A DNA stretch of 37,542 nucleotides from Cellulomonas rhizosphaerae (GTDB lineage Bacteria; Actinomycetota; Actinomycetes; Actinomycetales; Cellulomonadaceae). The stretch covers positions 1 to 37,542 of the forward strand of contig NZ_QWKP01000200.1 of assembly GCF_003470205.1 (NCBI RefSeq). Direction: 5' to 3'. Below are positions 15,984 through 24,444 of this stretch, in pieces. The notes under the pieces are model-generated. The model saw only the letters and a list, made by a program, of their open reading frames with translations. It did no database searches and was not told where the DNA came from. A program made the position numbers and the translations under genes. Positions within the stretch are counted from its first letter, which is position 1; each line of letters begins with the position of its first letter.

Positions 15984-16262
15984 ATGCTGGGACTCATCGT
16001 CACCATCATCATCGTCGGGCTCATCGCCGGGCTGCTCGCGCGCCTCATCGTCCCGGGCAAGCAGGACCTGTCCCTCCCGATGACGATCGTCATCGGGATC
16101 GTCGGCTCGTTCGTCGGCGGGTTCCTCGGCTACCTGCTGTTCCACAAGGACGCCGACGACGGCTTCCTGCAGCCCGCCGGGATCATCGGGTCGCTCATCG
16201 GCGCGATCATCGTGCTGCTGATCTGGATCCGCGTCGGCGGTCGCCGGTCGATCACGCACTGA
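15984..16262 (+). CDS. GlsB/YeaQ/YmgE family stress-response membrane protein
   Basis: 92-aa protein of the transglycosylase-associated family (PF04226). Three hydrophobic segments (about 2-22, 32-52, 63-83), glycine-rich with LIAGLLARLIVPG and GSFVGGFLGYLL, match the family; these are small stress-induced envelope proteins with no proven enzymatic activity. ATG 15984 has GAGAGG 8 nt upstream. It is divergent from the response regulator and shares the CCCTAGGGGTG control region, so it is a probable target of that regulator. A hairpin follows the stop. Confidence 0.88.
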   Translation: MLGLIVTIIIVGLIAGLLARLIVPGKQDLSLPMTIVIGIVGSFVGGFLGYLLFHKDADDGFLQPAGIIGSLIGAIIVLLIWIRVGGRRSITH

Positions 16263-16270
16263 CCGCGAGC

Positions 16271-16305
16271 GCGCCGGTCCTGGTCTCACCGACCGGGGCC
16301 GGCGC
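16271..16305. terminator. Hairpin between converging genes
   Basis: GCGCCGG (16271-16277) pairs with CCGGCGC (16299-16305); an alternative inner stem is CCGGTC with GACCGG. It sits between the GlsB stop and the stop of the opposing small gene, so it can serve both directions. Confidence 0.5.
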
Positions 16306-16308
16306 GGC

Positions 16309-16542
16309 CTACCGGACGGTGAGCATCGCCCCCAGCATCGCCATCAGGAGAACGCTGAGCGCGACGAGGACGACCCCGGCAGTCGCTGACTGGCGCCGCA
16401 TCACCGCGTCCGATCGCATGCTGGGCTCCTTGCTGAGCCGCTTTCCGGCGACAGCCTGGAAGGCGTTCAGGCCTCCGAGCGTGAGCGCCGCCAGCGCGAG
16501 GACGCTCATCGGCGCCACGAGGGCGAGCACCGGGTCGATCAC
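16309..16542 (-). CDS. Small two-helix membrane protein, hypothetical
   Basis: 77-aa product with two hydrophobic stretches (about 6-26 and 55-74) separated by a basic loop (GKRLSKEPSMRSDAVMRRQ). I do not recognise a family. GTG 16542 is chosen because it overlaps the TGA of the acetyltransferase gene (GTGA, 16539-16542), the usual arrangement for translational coupling. A longer frame upstream runs inside the acetyltransferase and is not supported. It probably sits in the cell membrane; its link to the acetyltransferase is only positional. Confidence 0.6.
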   Translation of the reverse strand: MIDPVLALVAPMSVLALAALTLGGLNAFQAVAGKRLSKEPSMRSDAVMRRQSATAGVVLVALSVLLMAMLGAMLTVR

Positions 16543-17006
16543 AGCGGCTTGACCATGAACAGGCATGGCGTGCCCTCGCCCCAGAGGTTCGTCTCCTCGA
16601 GCGGGAGGAAGCCCCACTTCTCGTAGAAGTGCCGCGTACGGCCATACCCAGCATCCGGGTGGGAGGCGCCCAGCGTCTTGACCTCCAGCAGGCGAACACC
16701 CCGTGCGCGAGCGTCCTGGTCGATCGCGCTCATCATCGCCGATCCCACACCGGTGCCGTGCACCGCACGGTCGACCACCGTCAGGTGGATCTCGGCGACG
16801 TGAGGAAAGTGCCGATCGACCAAGGTGACGCCGACGACCACGCCCTCCTGGTCGCGCACCGTCCAGGTCTCCTTGGTCCGCGCCGCCTCGACGTACTCCG
16901 CATTGGACTCGGGCTGACCGAACCATTCAGAAACGGTGGCGAGCAGGCGAGCCACGTCGTCGGGGACATGGCGGTCAATCGTTGCGCGCCAGGTGTCCGG
17001 GCTCAC
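16539..17006 (-). CDS. GNAT family N-acetyltransferase
   Basis: 155-aa acetyl-CoA-dependent acyltransferase. Motif A is HGTGVGSAM (residues 83-91), preceded by the strand HLTVVDR that carries the acceptor-side backbone, and motif B includes RTRHFYEKWGF (123-133). The length is a single GNAT domain. GTG 17006 is chosen because GGAGG lies 4 nt upstream; the frame continues further up but without homology. Substrate unknown: small amines, antibiotics or protein N-termini are all possible. Its TGA overlaps the start of the small membrane-protein gene. The upstream 550 bp lack a clear gene. Confidence 0.82.
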   Translation of the reverse strand: MSPDTWRATIDRHVPDDVARLLATVSEWFGQPESNAEYVEAARTKETWTVRDQEGVVVGVTLVDRHFPHVAEIHLTVVDRAVHGTGVGSAMMSAIDQDARARGVRLLEVKTLGASHPDAGYGRTRHFYEKWGFLPLEETNLWGEGTPCLFMVKPL

Positions 17007-17559
17007 GCCACCTCCAGCACTCTGCAAAGTCACGGGGCGACGACGATAGCGGCCGAGTCTTCCATGCCGTCGTGCAGTTCGACTCGTGACCACGCGATCG
17101 GAGCCGATGCCAGGATCGGCTCCGGCATGAAGCATCTCCTCGCGGTCTCAGCCAGCGAAAGGGTGTCGCCTGGTGGTTTCCGACCTCGTCGCCGTCACTC
17201 CGCCCGGCGTCAGAAGCTTGCAGCGCGTCGTCTGCCGCCAGCTCGGTCGAGAGCAAGGTGCCCGGGCGCCGAGGTTGAACTCGTGCTCGATGTCGCCGAA
17301 GGGCACGACGACCCAGTTGTGCGGCTCGGAGTCTGCTGCAGGCCAGAGCGGCGCAGGCGGGAGCGGCGCGAGCGGCCTGGTCGCTCGGTACCGCGACGAG
17401 TGCGACCGATCCGATCGCACCTGGGTGCACGCCGGTCCGCCTATTCCAGTCCGGCGCCATCACCGTTGAAGCGGGAGTCGACCAAAGAGCGCCGCCGATC
17501 GACGTCTGCGGCGTTCGACCTGCCACATCGTCCGTCGACCTTGACTCCACTAATGTTCG
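17007..17559. other. 553-bp stretch without a convincing gene
   Basis: Several frames are open, including a 90-codon one at 17148-17420 (minus), but none shows family resemblance, a good start site or consistent actinobacterial codon pattern. The stretch contains a 10-bp-stem hairpin (17099-17124) and a near-palindrome at 17400-17420. It may be the remains of a decayed gene. Confidence 0.5.
17099..17124. terminator. Isolated hairpin (10-bp stem)
   Basis: CGGAGCCGAT (17099-17108) pairs perfectly with ATCGGCTCCG (17115-17124), 6-nt loop. It ends no recognised gene: it lies about 90 bp upstream of the acetyltransferase start and 24 bp beyond the end of the doubtful minus-strand frame, so it may mark a lost transcription unit. 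Confidence 0.45.
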
Positions 17560-18009
17560 GTGGTGATCGACGACGCGCCTTGGTCGGACTACAGCCGGGC
17601 TCGGCTCCCACGTGGGCTGACCTACGCCGTCGGGCGCGACGTCATCGAGCATGCGCTCCGTCAGGCGGGCGCGACGATCGGCTCATTGTCTCTGGGACCG
17701 CCACCGCCTCGCCCACGTAACACAGACGACGGGTCGATGGTCTTCGACGTGTACTGGGTCGGCGACGCGCGGCCTTCCCGCCTCGACTCCGCCTGGGGAG
17801 CGTCAGCGCCCGAGCGGCTCCTCATGCGGTGGCATGCGGTCCCGACGCCGGTACGCGCCGCCATCAGAGACGAGCTTGTCGAGCACTGGCTGCCGCTTGC
17901 GTCGGCCTGGGCGGCAGCAGCGCCGCACCGCAGGAACACCTGGGCGGCGACCGATCACCGCTGGATGGTCGTGCTCACGGCGAGGACCCTCAGGCTTGCG
18001 GAGGACTGA
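17560..18009 (+). CDS. Hypothetical protein
   Basis: 149-aa soluble product without recognised domain; it has GLTYAVGRDVIEHALRQAG near the N-terminus, a hydrophobic strand MVFDVYWVGD in the middle, and a tryptophan-rich C-terminal half. The frame choice is supported by the coherent amino-acid pattern. Two GTG codons (17560, 17563) can start it; TAATGT (17551-17556) ends 6 nt before the second, the same spacing seen for other leaderless genes here, which favours 17563. It converges with the 105-aa gene. Possibly a recently acquired or strain-specific gene. Confidence 0.55.
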   Translation: MVIDDAPWSDYSRARLPRGLTYAVGRDVIEHALRQAGATIGSLSLGPPPPRPRNTDDGSMVFDVYWVGDARPSRLDSAWGASAPERLLMRWHAVPTPVRAAIRDELVEHWLPLASAWAAAAPHRRNTWAATDHRWMVVLTARTLRLAED

Positions 18010-18044
18010 CAGAGCGGCCTGCTCCTCCTCGGCACCTCCAGCGA

Positions 18045-18362
18045 TCAACCGTCCTCACGGCCGGGCAGCGGTGCACCGTCGAGGAACGCCGTGTAGGCGT
18101 CATGTGCGTCGTCATCGATGACGGCCGCACCAGGCCCACACCGAAGGTCGGTTCGGTCTCGTTTTGGACCCGACAACCAGAAGGTCTCATCCGTCTCGAC
18201 GTCGAAGAAGTTGGCGTCGAAACTCTGGAAGCGGCGTAGTTCGCGCCCGTGGAACCTCGCTGTCTTCCACGACCTGTTGAAGTCGACCCAACCGATCCAC
18301 GACGGCCCACGATCGATGTCGTAGCCCGTCTTCAGCTGGACGAACATCAGGCGTCTCGCCAT
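18045..18362 (-). CDS. Conserved actinobacterial 105-aa protein of unknown function
   Basis: Small soluble protein, MARRLMFVQLKTGYDID at the N-terminus, then GPSWIGWVDFNRSWKTARFHG and FWLSGPKRDRTD. From memory of actinobacterial genomes this pattern recurs in short proteins of about 100-110 aa with no established function, sometimes mislabelled as an isoprenoid enzyme; I make no functional claim. The basic and aromatic content suggests nucleic-acid or ligand binding, untested. It starts 14 bp downstream of the ychF stop on the same strand, so the two are probably cotranscribed. Confidence 0.8.
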   Translation of the reverse strand: MARRLMFVQLKTGYDIDRGPSWIGWVDFNRSWKTARFHGRELRRFQSFDANFFDVETDETFWLSGPKRDRTDLRCGPGAAVIDDDAHDAYTAFLDGAPLPGREDG

Positions 18363-18376
18363 CAGTGCGACCTGTC

Positions 18377-19456
18377 CTACACGTTGAAGCGGAACTCGAC
18401 CACGTCGCCGTCGGCCATCACGTAGTCCTTACCCTCGATCCGGGCCTTGCCGGCCGACCGCGCGGCGGCGACGGAACCGGCGGCGACGAGGTCGTCGAAC
18501 GAGATGACCTCGGCCTTGATGAAGCCCTTCTGGAAGTCCGTGTGGATGACGCCGGCGGCCTGGGGAGCGGTCCAGCCCTGGTGGATCGTCCAGGCGCGGG
18601 CCTCCTTCGGGCCGGCCGTCAGGTAGGACTGGAGGCCGAGGGTGTGGAAGCCGACACGGGCGAGCTGGTCCAGCCCGGCCTCGTCCTGGCCGTTGTCGGC
18701 GAGCATCTCGCGAGCCTCGTCGGGCTCGAGCTCGACGAGCTCGGACTCGAACTTAGCGTCGAGGAAGATTGCGTCCGCGGGGGCGACGAGAGCGCGCAGC
18801 TCGTCCTGCATGGCCGTGTCGGCCAGGCCGGCGTCGTCGGTGTTGAAGACGTAGATGAACGGCTTGCTCGTCATGAGCTGGAGCTGGTCGAGGTACTCGG
18901 GGTCGATCTTCTTGCCGCCGGCGAACAGCGTCTGGCCGGTCTCGAGGACCGCGACGGCCTCCTGCGCGGCGGCGAGCAGCGCGGGCTCGGCCTTCTTGCC
19001 GCGAACCTCCTTCTCGAGGCGCGGCACCGCCTTCTCGAGGGTCTGCAGGTCGGCGAGGATCAGCTCGGTGGCGATGATCTCGATGTCGTCCTTGGGGTTC
19101 ACCGCGCCGGAGACGTGCACGACGTCAGGGTCGGCGAACGCGCGCGTGACCTGGCAGATCGCGTCGGCCTCGCGGATGTTGGCGAGGAACTTGTTGCCCA
19201 GGCCCTCGCCCTCGCTCGCGCCCTTGACGATGCCGGCGATGTCGACGAACGACACCGTCGCGGGCAGGATCCGCTCGGAGCCGAACAGGTCGGCGAGCAC
19301 CTGCAGGCGCGGGTCGGGCAGCGGGACGACGCCGACGTTGGGCTCGATGGTCGCGAACGGGTAGTTCGCCGCGAGCACCTGCGCACGGGTCAGGGCGTTG
19401 AAGAGGGTGGACTTGCCGACGTTGGGCAGGCCGACGATGCCGATGGAGAGAGCCAC
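18377..19456 (-). CDS. ychF: Ribosome-associated ATPase YchF (OLA1-like)
   Basis: 359-aa Obg-related P-loop protein that binds ribosomes and prefers ATP over GTP. Residues 8-16 form the P-loop (GLPNVGKST), FVDIAGIVKGASEGEGLGN is the G3/switch II region, and the base-recognition motif reads FNTDDAG in place of the GTPase NKxD, as expected for this ATP-preferring family. A helical insert follows (about 130-200), and the TGS domain occupies about 275-358 (IHTDFQKGFIKAEVI). Start is GTG 19456; TAGACT on the minus strand ends 8 nt before it, so leader length is at most a couple of nucleotides. The 105-aa conserved gene follows. Confidence 0.96.
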   Translation of the reverse strand: MALSIGIVGLPNVGKSTLFNALTRAQVLAANYPFATIEPNVGVVPLPDPRLQVLADLFGSERILPATVSFVDIAGIVKGASEGEGLGNKFLANIREADAICQVTRAFADPDVVHVSGAVNPKDDIEIIATELILADLQTLEKAVPRLEKEVRGKKAEPALLAAAQEAVAVLETGQTLFAGGKKIDPEYLDQLQLMTSKPFIYVFNTDDAGLADTAMQDELRALVAPADAIFLDAKFESELVELEPDEAREMLADNGQDEAGLDQLARVGFHTLGLQSYLTAGPKEARAWTIHQGWTAPQAAGVIHTDFQKGFIKAEVISFDDLVAAGSVAAARSAGKARIEGKDYVMADGDVVEFRFNV

Positions 19457-19464
19457 GGGCGTTG

Positions 19465-19470
19465 AGTCTA
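19465..19470 (-). promoter_or_regulatory. -10 element of ychF
   Basis: TAGACT on the minus strand (19470-19465), 8 nt before GTG 19456; the same hexamer precedes ispH at 6 nt. No strong -35 is visible. Confidence 0.5.
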
Positions 19471-19484
19471 CGGGGGTCGGGTGA

Positions 19485-21044
19485 TCAGGAGAACGCGAGG
19501 ATGCGCTGCAGCAGCACCGGGCCGTTGCGCTCGAGGGCCCGGCCGCCGTACCTCACACCGAGCAGCAGCACCGTGATGCCCAGTCCGAGCCCGACGACGA
19601 CCGTCGCGAACCCGAGGGAGAGCGAGCCCGCGCGTACGGCGAGGATCGCGAGCACGATCTCCGGCGCGCTGATGACCAGCAGCGCGAGCCAGCCGACGAG
19701 CTGCGAGGTCAGCGCCGCGGTCGAGGCTCCTTGCCTGGTCTGGAACGGGCTCTCGCCAGGCTGCTGCACGGGGTAGACGACGTAGGCGGACACGACGCTC
19801 GCCACGCCCAGGCCGGTCAGGAGCACACCGAGGCTGAGGCCGACGAGCGCAGGGATGGCCTCGGGCTGGTCGGTGACCAGTGCCGAGCCGACCGCGAACA
19901 GCAGGATGACCGGGAGCCCGATCGCGCCGGCGGAGAGCACGCGCCCCCACCGGTCGGCGCGGCCGGTGACGGGCGAGGCGACGTGGGTCCAGAACGCCGA
20001 GCCGTCGTAGGCGACGTCGGCCGAGATGCCCCACCCGAGCAGGAAGGCGGCGATCGGACCGGCGAGCAGCAGGGCGCCGCCGTCGCGGTCGAGCACCCAC
20101 AGGATGAACGGGACGACCGGCACGATGGCCGCGGCGAGCGCGTAGCGCGGGTCCCGGGCCCAGTAGGTCAGGCACCGGGCGGTCACGGCGCCGACGGGCG
20201 TCGCGGGCAGCCGGTCGAACCACCCCAGCCCGCGGCGCTTGGCCGAGGCCTCGTTGTGCGGCGGATTCACGAGTCCGTACGCGAGCGCCTTCGCCCACAC
20301 CCAGGCCGCGAGCGCGAGCACCCCGAGGGCGACACCCGCGCGTCCCGCGGCCAGCCCCCAGTCCCGGCCCGCGACGTCGGCCGGGATCGCCCACGGCGCA
20401 CCGAACGGCGTCCAGGCCAGCACGTCGGCAACACCCCGGAGGTCGTCGATGCCCACCGACACGCCCGACGAGAACCGCCCGATCAGCGGGCCGACGAGCA
20501 GCAACGGCACGATGGCCAGGCCCGCCATGGCCTCGCGCACGCGCCGCCGGCCGACGAGGGGCAGCGCGGCCGTCGTCGTCGCACGCGACCCGACGATCGC
20601 GAGCGCGAGCCCGATGGCCGCCCCGACCAGGCCGGTGACCAGCGCGAGCGGGTCGCGCCACCAGACGATGCCGATGGACAGCGAGGAGAGCGCGGTGATG
20701 ACGCCGGGGACTCCGACCACGCCCGCGAGCGCGAGCCCGACGAGCAGCGAGCGGCGCGGCACGGCGAACGTCACGAAGCGCGCGGGGTCGAGCGTCGAGT
20801 CCACGCCGAACGAGATGAGCGGGACCACCCACCAGGCGATCACCATGAGCGAGCCGACGAGTACCGCGACGGGCTGGCGCAGCTCGGCGTCGGCGAAGCT
20901 CAGCGCGATCATCCCGGAGACGACCAGGACGAGCGCGCCCAGGCCGTAGAGCACGCCGATGACGAGCCCGACGACCTGCCACGCGCTGCGCTTGAGGCCG
21001 TTGGCGAGCAGCGTCAGCTTTAGTCGGAGGAGGTGCGCAACCAC
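19485..21044 (-). CDS. ABC transporter permease (large multi-spanning type)
   Basis: 519-aa membrane protein with about twelve hydrophobic segments, cotranscribed with an ATP-binding subunit and therefore probably an exporter or a membrane-remodelling transporter. The start chosen is GTG 21044: GGAGGGG lies about 6 nt upstream and the product then begins VVAHLLRLKLTLLANGLKRS, a typical first cytoplasmic helix. This start overlaps the ATPase gene by 25 bp. Mid-protein cytoplasmic segment NPPHNEASAKRRGLGWFDRLP precedes the second half. Substrate is not predictable; in this family antibiotics, lipids and peptides are all possible. Confidence 0.85.
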   Translation of the reverse strand: MVAHLLRLKLTLLANGLKRSAWQVVGLVIGVLYGLGALVLVVSGMIALSFADAELRQPVAVLVGSLMVIAWWVVPLISFGVDSTLDPARFVTFAVPRRSLLVGLALAGVVGVPGVITALSSLSIGIVWWRDPLALVTGLVGAAIGLALAIVGSRATTTAALPLVGRRRVREAMAGLAIVPLLLVGPLIGRFSSGVSVGIDDLRGVADVLAWTPFGAPWAIPADVAGRDWGLAAGRAGVALGVLALAAWVWAKALAYGLVNPPHNEASAKRRGLGWFDRLPATPVGAVTARCLTYWARDPRYALAAAIVPVVPFILWVLDRDGGALLLAGPIAAFLLGWGISADVAYDGSAFWTHVASPVTGRADRWGRVLSAGAIGLPVILLFAVGSALVTDQPEAIPALVGLSLGVLLTGLGVASVVSAYVVYPVQQPGESPFQTRQGASTAALTSQLVGWLALLVISAPEIVLAILAVRAGSLSLGFATVVVGLGLGITVLLLGVRYGGRALERNGPVLLQRILAFS

Positions 21045-21829
21045 GCGAGCCCCTCCCCCGTGACGCGGCCGCCGACGAGGTCGACGAACCGCTCCTCGAG
21101 GCTGACGTCGCCGCGGACCTCGTCGACCGTGCCCGCCGCGAGCACGTGCCCGCCCGCGATCACGGCGACGTGGTCGCACATGCGCTGGACCAGGTCCATC
21201 ACGTGCGACGACACGATGACGGTGCCGCCCGAGCCGACGTACGACGTGAGGATGTCGCGGATGTTGGCCGCCGAGACGGGGTCGACGGCCTCGAACGGCT
21301 CGTCGAGCACGAGCAGCCGCGGCGCGTGCACGAGCGCGCACGCGAGCGCGACCTTCTTGGTCATGCCCGCCGAGTAGTCGACGACCAGCGTCTTCGCGTC
21401 GGCCTCGAGGGCCATCGCCCGCAGGAGGTCCGCCGTGCGGGCCGCGACGGTCTCGCGGTCGAGGCCGTGCAGGAGACCGGCGTAGGTGATGAGCTGCGCG
21501 CCGGTGAGCCGGTCGAACAGCCGCACGCCGTCGGGGAGCACACCGAGCAGCTGCTTGACCTCGGCCGGGGCGGCCCACAGGTCCCGGCCGTGCACGAGGA
21601 CCGTGCCGAAGTCGGGCTTGAGCAAGCCCGTGGCCATGGACAGCGTCGTCGTCTTGCCGGCGCCGTTGGGCCCGACGAGGCCGTAGAACGAGCCGGCCGG
21701 CACGACGAGGTCGATCCCGGATACGGCGATCTTATGCCCGAACCGGCGCCACAGGCCGCGCACCTCGAGCGCGGGCGCGGGAGCGGGCACGGCGGACGGG
21801 GTGGGCGGGACCTCCGGGTGGTCGGGCAT
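21020..21829 (-). CDS. ABC transporter ATP-binding protein (exporter-type)
   Basis: 269-aa ATPase. Walker A GPNGAGKT (53-60), signature YSAGM (152-156, a variant of LSGGQ typical of ABC-2-like exporters), Walker B LLVLDEPF (172-179), and the switch histidine in VSSHVMD. A proline- and alanine-rich N-terminal 20 residues precede the domain. ATG 21829 is preceded by TATGCT ending exactly 6 nt upstream, a good leaderless promoter. Partner is the overlapping downstream permease; no binding protein is present, as expected for an exporter. Confidence 0.93.
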   Translation of the reverse strand: MPDHPEVPPTPSAVPAPAPALEVRGLWRRFGHKIAVSGIDLVVPAGSFYGLVGPNGAGKTTTLSMATGLLKPDFGTVLVHGRDLWAAPAEVKQLLGVLPDGVRLFDRLTGAQLITYAGLLHGLDRETVAARTADLLRAMALEADAKTLVVDYSAGMTKKVALACALVHAPRLLVLDEPFEAVDPVSAANIRDILTSYVGSGGTVIVSSHVMDLVQRMCDHVAVIAGGHVLAAGTVDEVRGDVSLEERFVDLVGGRVTGEGLAWLRTSSD

Positions 21830-21835
21830 CGCGTC

Positions 21836-21841
21836 AGCATA
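21836..21841 (-). promoter_or_regulatory. -10 element of ABC ATPase gene (leaderless)
   Basis: TATGCT on the minus strand, ending 6 nt before ATG 21829; the best match to TANNNT among the leaderless candidates here. Confidence 0.6.
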
Positions 21842-21906
21842 GGTGTGACGCCCGACACGAGCGCCCGCTCCGGGTGCGTGTCAGGGGTGGGTGCGACGCT
21901 GCGGCC

Positions 21907-23283
21907 ATGGACGGATTCGGGATGGGTCTCGCGCTCGGGTTGCTGCTCGGTGCGCTGGTCGCGGGCGTGCTGGCCTGGTCGTCGGCGAGCCGGCGGGCGG
22001 ATGCGCGCGTCCGGCGGGCGCAGGTCGAGGCCGCACGGGCCGAGGCCCTGCTGGGCGCGGCCCGCGAGCGCCAGGTCGAGGCCGGTGCCGACGCGGACAG
22101 GATGTCCGACCAGTTCCGCTCGCTAGCCGCCGAGGCCCTGGCGACTAGCACGGACCAGTTCCTGGCGCTCGCCTCGCAGCGGTTCGCGGCCGACCACCAG
22201 ACGCAGGTGGGCGAGCTCGCGCAGCGCGAGCAGGCGGTGCGCGCGATGGTCGAGCCGCTCGCGCGCACGCTCGAGCAGGTGCGCACCGAGCTGACCACCG
22301 CGGAGCGCGCGCGGGTCGAGGGCCAGAGCGCGCTCGGCGAGCAGGTCCGCGCGATGCGGACCGCGTCCGACCAGCTGCGCGGCGAGACCGCCCAGCTCGT
22401 CACGGCCCTGCGCTCCTCGCAGGTGCGAGGGAAGTGGGGCGAGCTGCAGCTGCGCCGCGTCGTCGAGGCGGCCGGGATGCTCGCGCACGTCGACTTCACC
22501 GAGCAGAGCCAGGTCCGCACGGACGACGGGCTGCTGCGCCCGGACATGGTCGTGCGGCTCGCCGGCGGCAAGCAGGTCGTCGTGGACGCCAAGGTCGCGT
22601 TCCTCGGGTTCCTGGAGGCCAGCACGACGAGCGACGAGGCCGTCCGCGCCGAGCGGCTCGCCGCCCACGCGCGACACATGCGCAAGCACATCGACGACCT
22701 CGCGGCGAAGAAGTACTGGAACCAGTTCGAGCCCGCGCCCGAGTTCGTCGTCATGTTCGTGCCCGCCGAGTCGTTCCTGCACGCGGCGGTCGAGCAGGAC
22801 CCCGCGATCATCGAGTACGCCTTCGAGCGCGACGTCGTCCTCGCGACGCCCGTGACGCTGCTCGCGCTGCTGCGCACGATCGCCTACGCCTGGCGGCAGG
22901 ACGCCCTCGCGGCGAACGCGCAGGCGGTGCTCACGCTCGGCAAGGAGCTGCACGGGCGGCTCGCGACGATGGGCGGCCACCTCGCGCGCCTCGGACGGGC
23001 GATCGACGGCGCCGCAGACGCCTACAACAAGACCGTGTCCTCGCTCGAGACGCGGGTGCTGGTCAGCGCCCGGCGGTTCGCGGAGCTCGGCGTGGTCGGC
23101 GCGGACCTACCCAGCCCCGCACCGGCCGACCCGCGGCTCGCGACGCTCGGTGCGCCCGAGCTGGTCGCGTCCGAGCAGGAGCAGATCGTCGAGCTCGACG
23201 GGCGCGTGCTGCGCGAGGAGCGGGCGTGGGCGCGCGAGCAGGCCCTGGCCGATGAGGTCCGCCGGGCGGCCGAGCCGGGCTGA
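21907..23283 (+). CDS. rmuC: DNA recombination protein RmuC
   Basis: 458-aa protein. An N-terminal membrane anchor (about 3-22) is followed by a long coiled coil (about 30-165) and the RmuC nuclease-like domain: VRGKWGELQLRRVVEAAGM, then RPDMVVRLAGGKQVVVDAKV, where the D and the DAK motif match the PD-(D/E)XK-like core. RmuC limits inversion of short repeats and is linked to genome stability, acting near the membrane. GACGCT ends 6 nt before ATG 21907 and no SD is present. It is divergent from the exporter operon and converges with ispH across an 8-bp gap. Confidence 0.93.
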   Translation: MDGFGMGLALGLLLGALVAGVLAWSSASRRADARVRRAQVEAARAEALLGAARERQVEAGADADRMSDQFRSLAAEALATSTDQFLALASQRFAADHQTQVGELAQREQAVRAMVEPLARTLEQVRTELTTAERARVEGQSALGEQVRAMRTASDQLRGETAQLVTALRSSQVRGKWGELQLRRVVEAAGMLAHVDFTEQSQVRTDDGLLRPDMVVRLAGGKQVVVDAKVAFLGFLEASTTSDEAVRAERLAAHARHMRKHIDDLAAKKYWNQFEPAPEFVVMFVPAESFLHAAVEQDPAIIEYAFERDVVLATPVTLLALLRTIAYAWRQDALAANAQAVLTLGKELHGRLATMGGHLARLGRAIDGAADAYNKTVSSLETRVLVSARRFAELGVVGADLPSPAPADPRLATLGAPELVASEQEQIVELDGRVLREERAWAREQALADEVRRAAEPG

Positions 23284-23290
23284 ACCCGGC
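23274..23290. terminator. Small hairpin over the rmuC stop codon
   Basis: GCCGGG (23274-23279) pairs with CCCGGC (23285-23290), 5-nt loop including the TGA. It is the only structure between converging rmuC and ispH; with a 6-bp stem it would be a weak bidirectional terminator. Confidence 0.35.
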
Positions 23291-23291
23291 G

Positions 23292-24362
23292 TCAGATCGG
23301 GTCGATCTCCAGCGACTGACGACCCTCGGGCGTCGGGCGCGACTCCCGTGTGAGCCGCGGCACCGGCGTGCCCGCGGCCTTGAGGTCGGCGCGCAGCTCG
23401 CGCGGGAGAGAGAACATCAAGTCCTCGGTCGCGGTGCGCACCTCCTCGACGGTCCCGAAGCCGAGGCGGTCGAGGGACTCGAGGACGTCGCGCACCAGGA
23501 TCTCCGGCACCGACGCGCCCGACGTCACACCCACCGTCGCGGCGCCGTCGAACCACGCCGGGTCCAGCTCGGCAGCGGTGTCGATCCGGTACGACGAGCG
23601 CGCACCGGCCTCGAGGGCGACCTCGACGAGCCGCACGGAGTTCGACGAGTTCGCCGAGCCGACCGTGATGACGACGTCGCAGGCCGGCGCGATCTTCTTC
23701 ACGGCCACCTGGCGGTTCTGCGTGGCGTAGCAGATGTCGTCCGAGGGCGGGTCCTGCAGGTTGGGGAACCGCTCGCGCAGGCGGCGGACCGTCTCCATGG
23801 TCTCGTCGACCGACAGCGTGGTCTGCGAGATCCACACGAGCCGGTCAGGGTCGCGCACCACGACGTCGTCGACGGCGTCCGGGGAGTTGACCACCTGGAT
23901 GCGCTCGGGGGCCTCGCCCTGCGTGCCCTCGACCTCCTCGTGGCCCTCGTGGCCGATGAGCAGGATGTCGTAGTCCTCGGCCGCGAACCGCACGGCCTCC
24001 TTGTGCACCTTGGTCACCAGCGGGCACGTCGCGTCGATGGTCTGCAGCGAGCGCGCGGCCGCGGAGGCGTGCACCGCCGGCGAGACACCGTGCGCGGAGA
24101 ACACGACGCGGGCCCCCTCGGGCACCTCGTCGGTCTCGTTGACGAACACCGCGCCGCGCGCGGCAAGGGTCTCGACGACGAACTTGTTGTGGACGATCTC
24201 CTTGCGCACGTACACCGGGGCGCCGTAGTGCTCGAGCGCCTTCTCGACGGCGACGACGGCACGGTCGACACCGGCGCAGTAGCCACGAGGAGCCGCGAGC
24301 AGCACCCGCTTGGTCGTCGTGCCGGGCGCGGCGTCGTGGACGGCGGTCGAGGCAGAGGTCAC
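23292..24362 (-). CDS. ispH: 4-Hydroxy-3-methylbut-2-enyl diphosphate reductase
   Basis: 356-aa iron-sulfur enzyme making IPP and DMAPP from HMBPP, last step of the MEP isoprenoid pathway. The three cluster cysteines are C29 (APRGYCAGV), C113 ([11 protein letters not shown]) and C211 ([10 protein letters not shown]); the catalytic glutamate region is HEEVEGT (141-147), and [11 protein letters not shown] is the diphosphate-binding SxN segment. N-terminal 17 residues are an actinobacterial extension. GTG 24362 is supported by TAGACT ending 6 nt before it. It is divergent from xseA; the gap carries a 16-bp tandem repeat. Confidence 0.97.
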   Translation of the reverse strand: MTSASTAVHDAAPGTTTKRVLLAAPRGYCAGVDRAVVAVEKALEHYGAPVYVRKEIVHNKFVVETLAARGAVFVNETDEVPEGARVVFSAHGVSPAVHASAAARSLQTIDATCPLVTKVHKEAVRFAAEDYDILLIGHEGHEEVEGTQGEAPERIQVVNSPDAVDDVVVRDPDRLVWISQTTLSVDETMETVRRLRERFPNLQDPPSDDICYATQNRQVAVKKIAPACDVVITVGSANSSNSVRLVEVALEAGARSSYRIDTAAELDPAWFDGAATVGVTSGASVPEILVRDVLESLDRLGFGTVEEVRTATEDLMFSLPRELRADLKAAGTPVPRLTRESRPTPEGRQSLEIDPI

Positions 24363-24368
24363 GCGGCG

Positions 24369-24374
24369 AGTCTA
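24369..24374 (-). promoter_or_regulatory. -10 element of ispH (leaderless)
   Basis: TAGACT on the minus strand (24374-24369), with a 6-nt spacer CGCCGC to the GTG start; no SD exists in this space. Confidence 0.6.
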
Positions 24375-24444
24375 GTTCGCCTGCCGCGACCGAACCTCGG
24401 GGGCGGCGAGCGTCACACCGACTCTGGTCCAAGCCTCCTCCCGG

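Noticed and set aside
17148..17420. Possible 90-aa minus-strand gene
   Set aside because: No family resemblance, no SD or leaderless hexamer, and an irregular amino-acid pattern; the nearby hairpin alone does not make it a gene.
17400..17420. Near-palindrome starting GTGCGACCG and ending CGATCGCAC
   Set aside because: Only partial symmetry and no gene start close enough to make a regulatory role credible.
17999..18028. GGAGGA/TCCTCC inverted repeat after the 149-aa gene as terminator
   Set aside because: Only a 6-bp stem with a long loop; too weak to call.
19485..21578. 697-codon reading of the exporter permease starting upstream
   Set aside because: The N-terminal third is antigenic-looking Arg/Gly-rich sequence lying in the ATPase gene in another frame; GTG 21044 with a strong SD gives a normal membrane protein.
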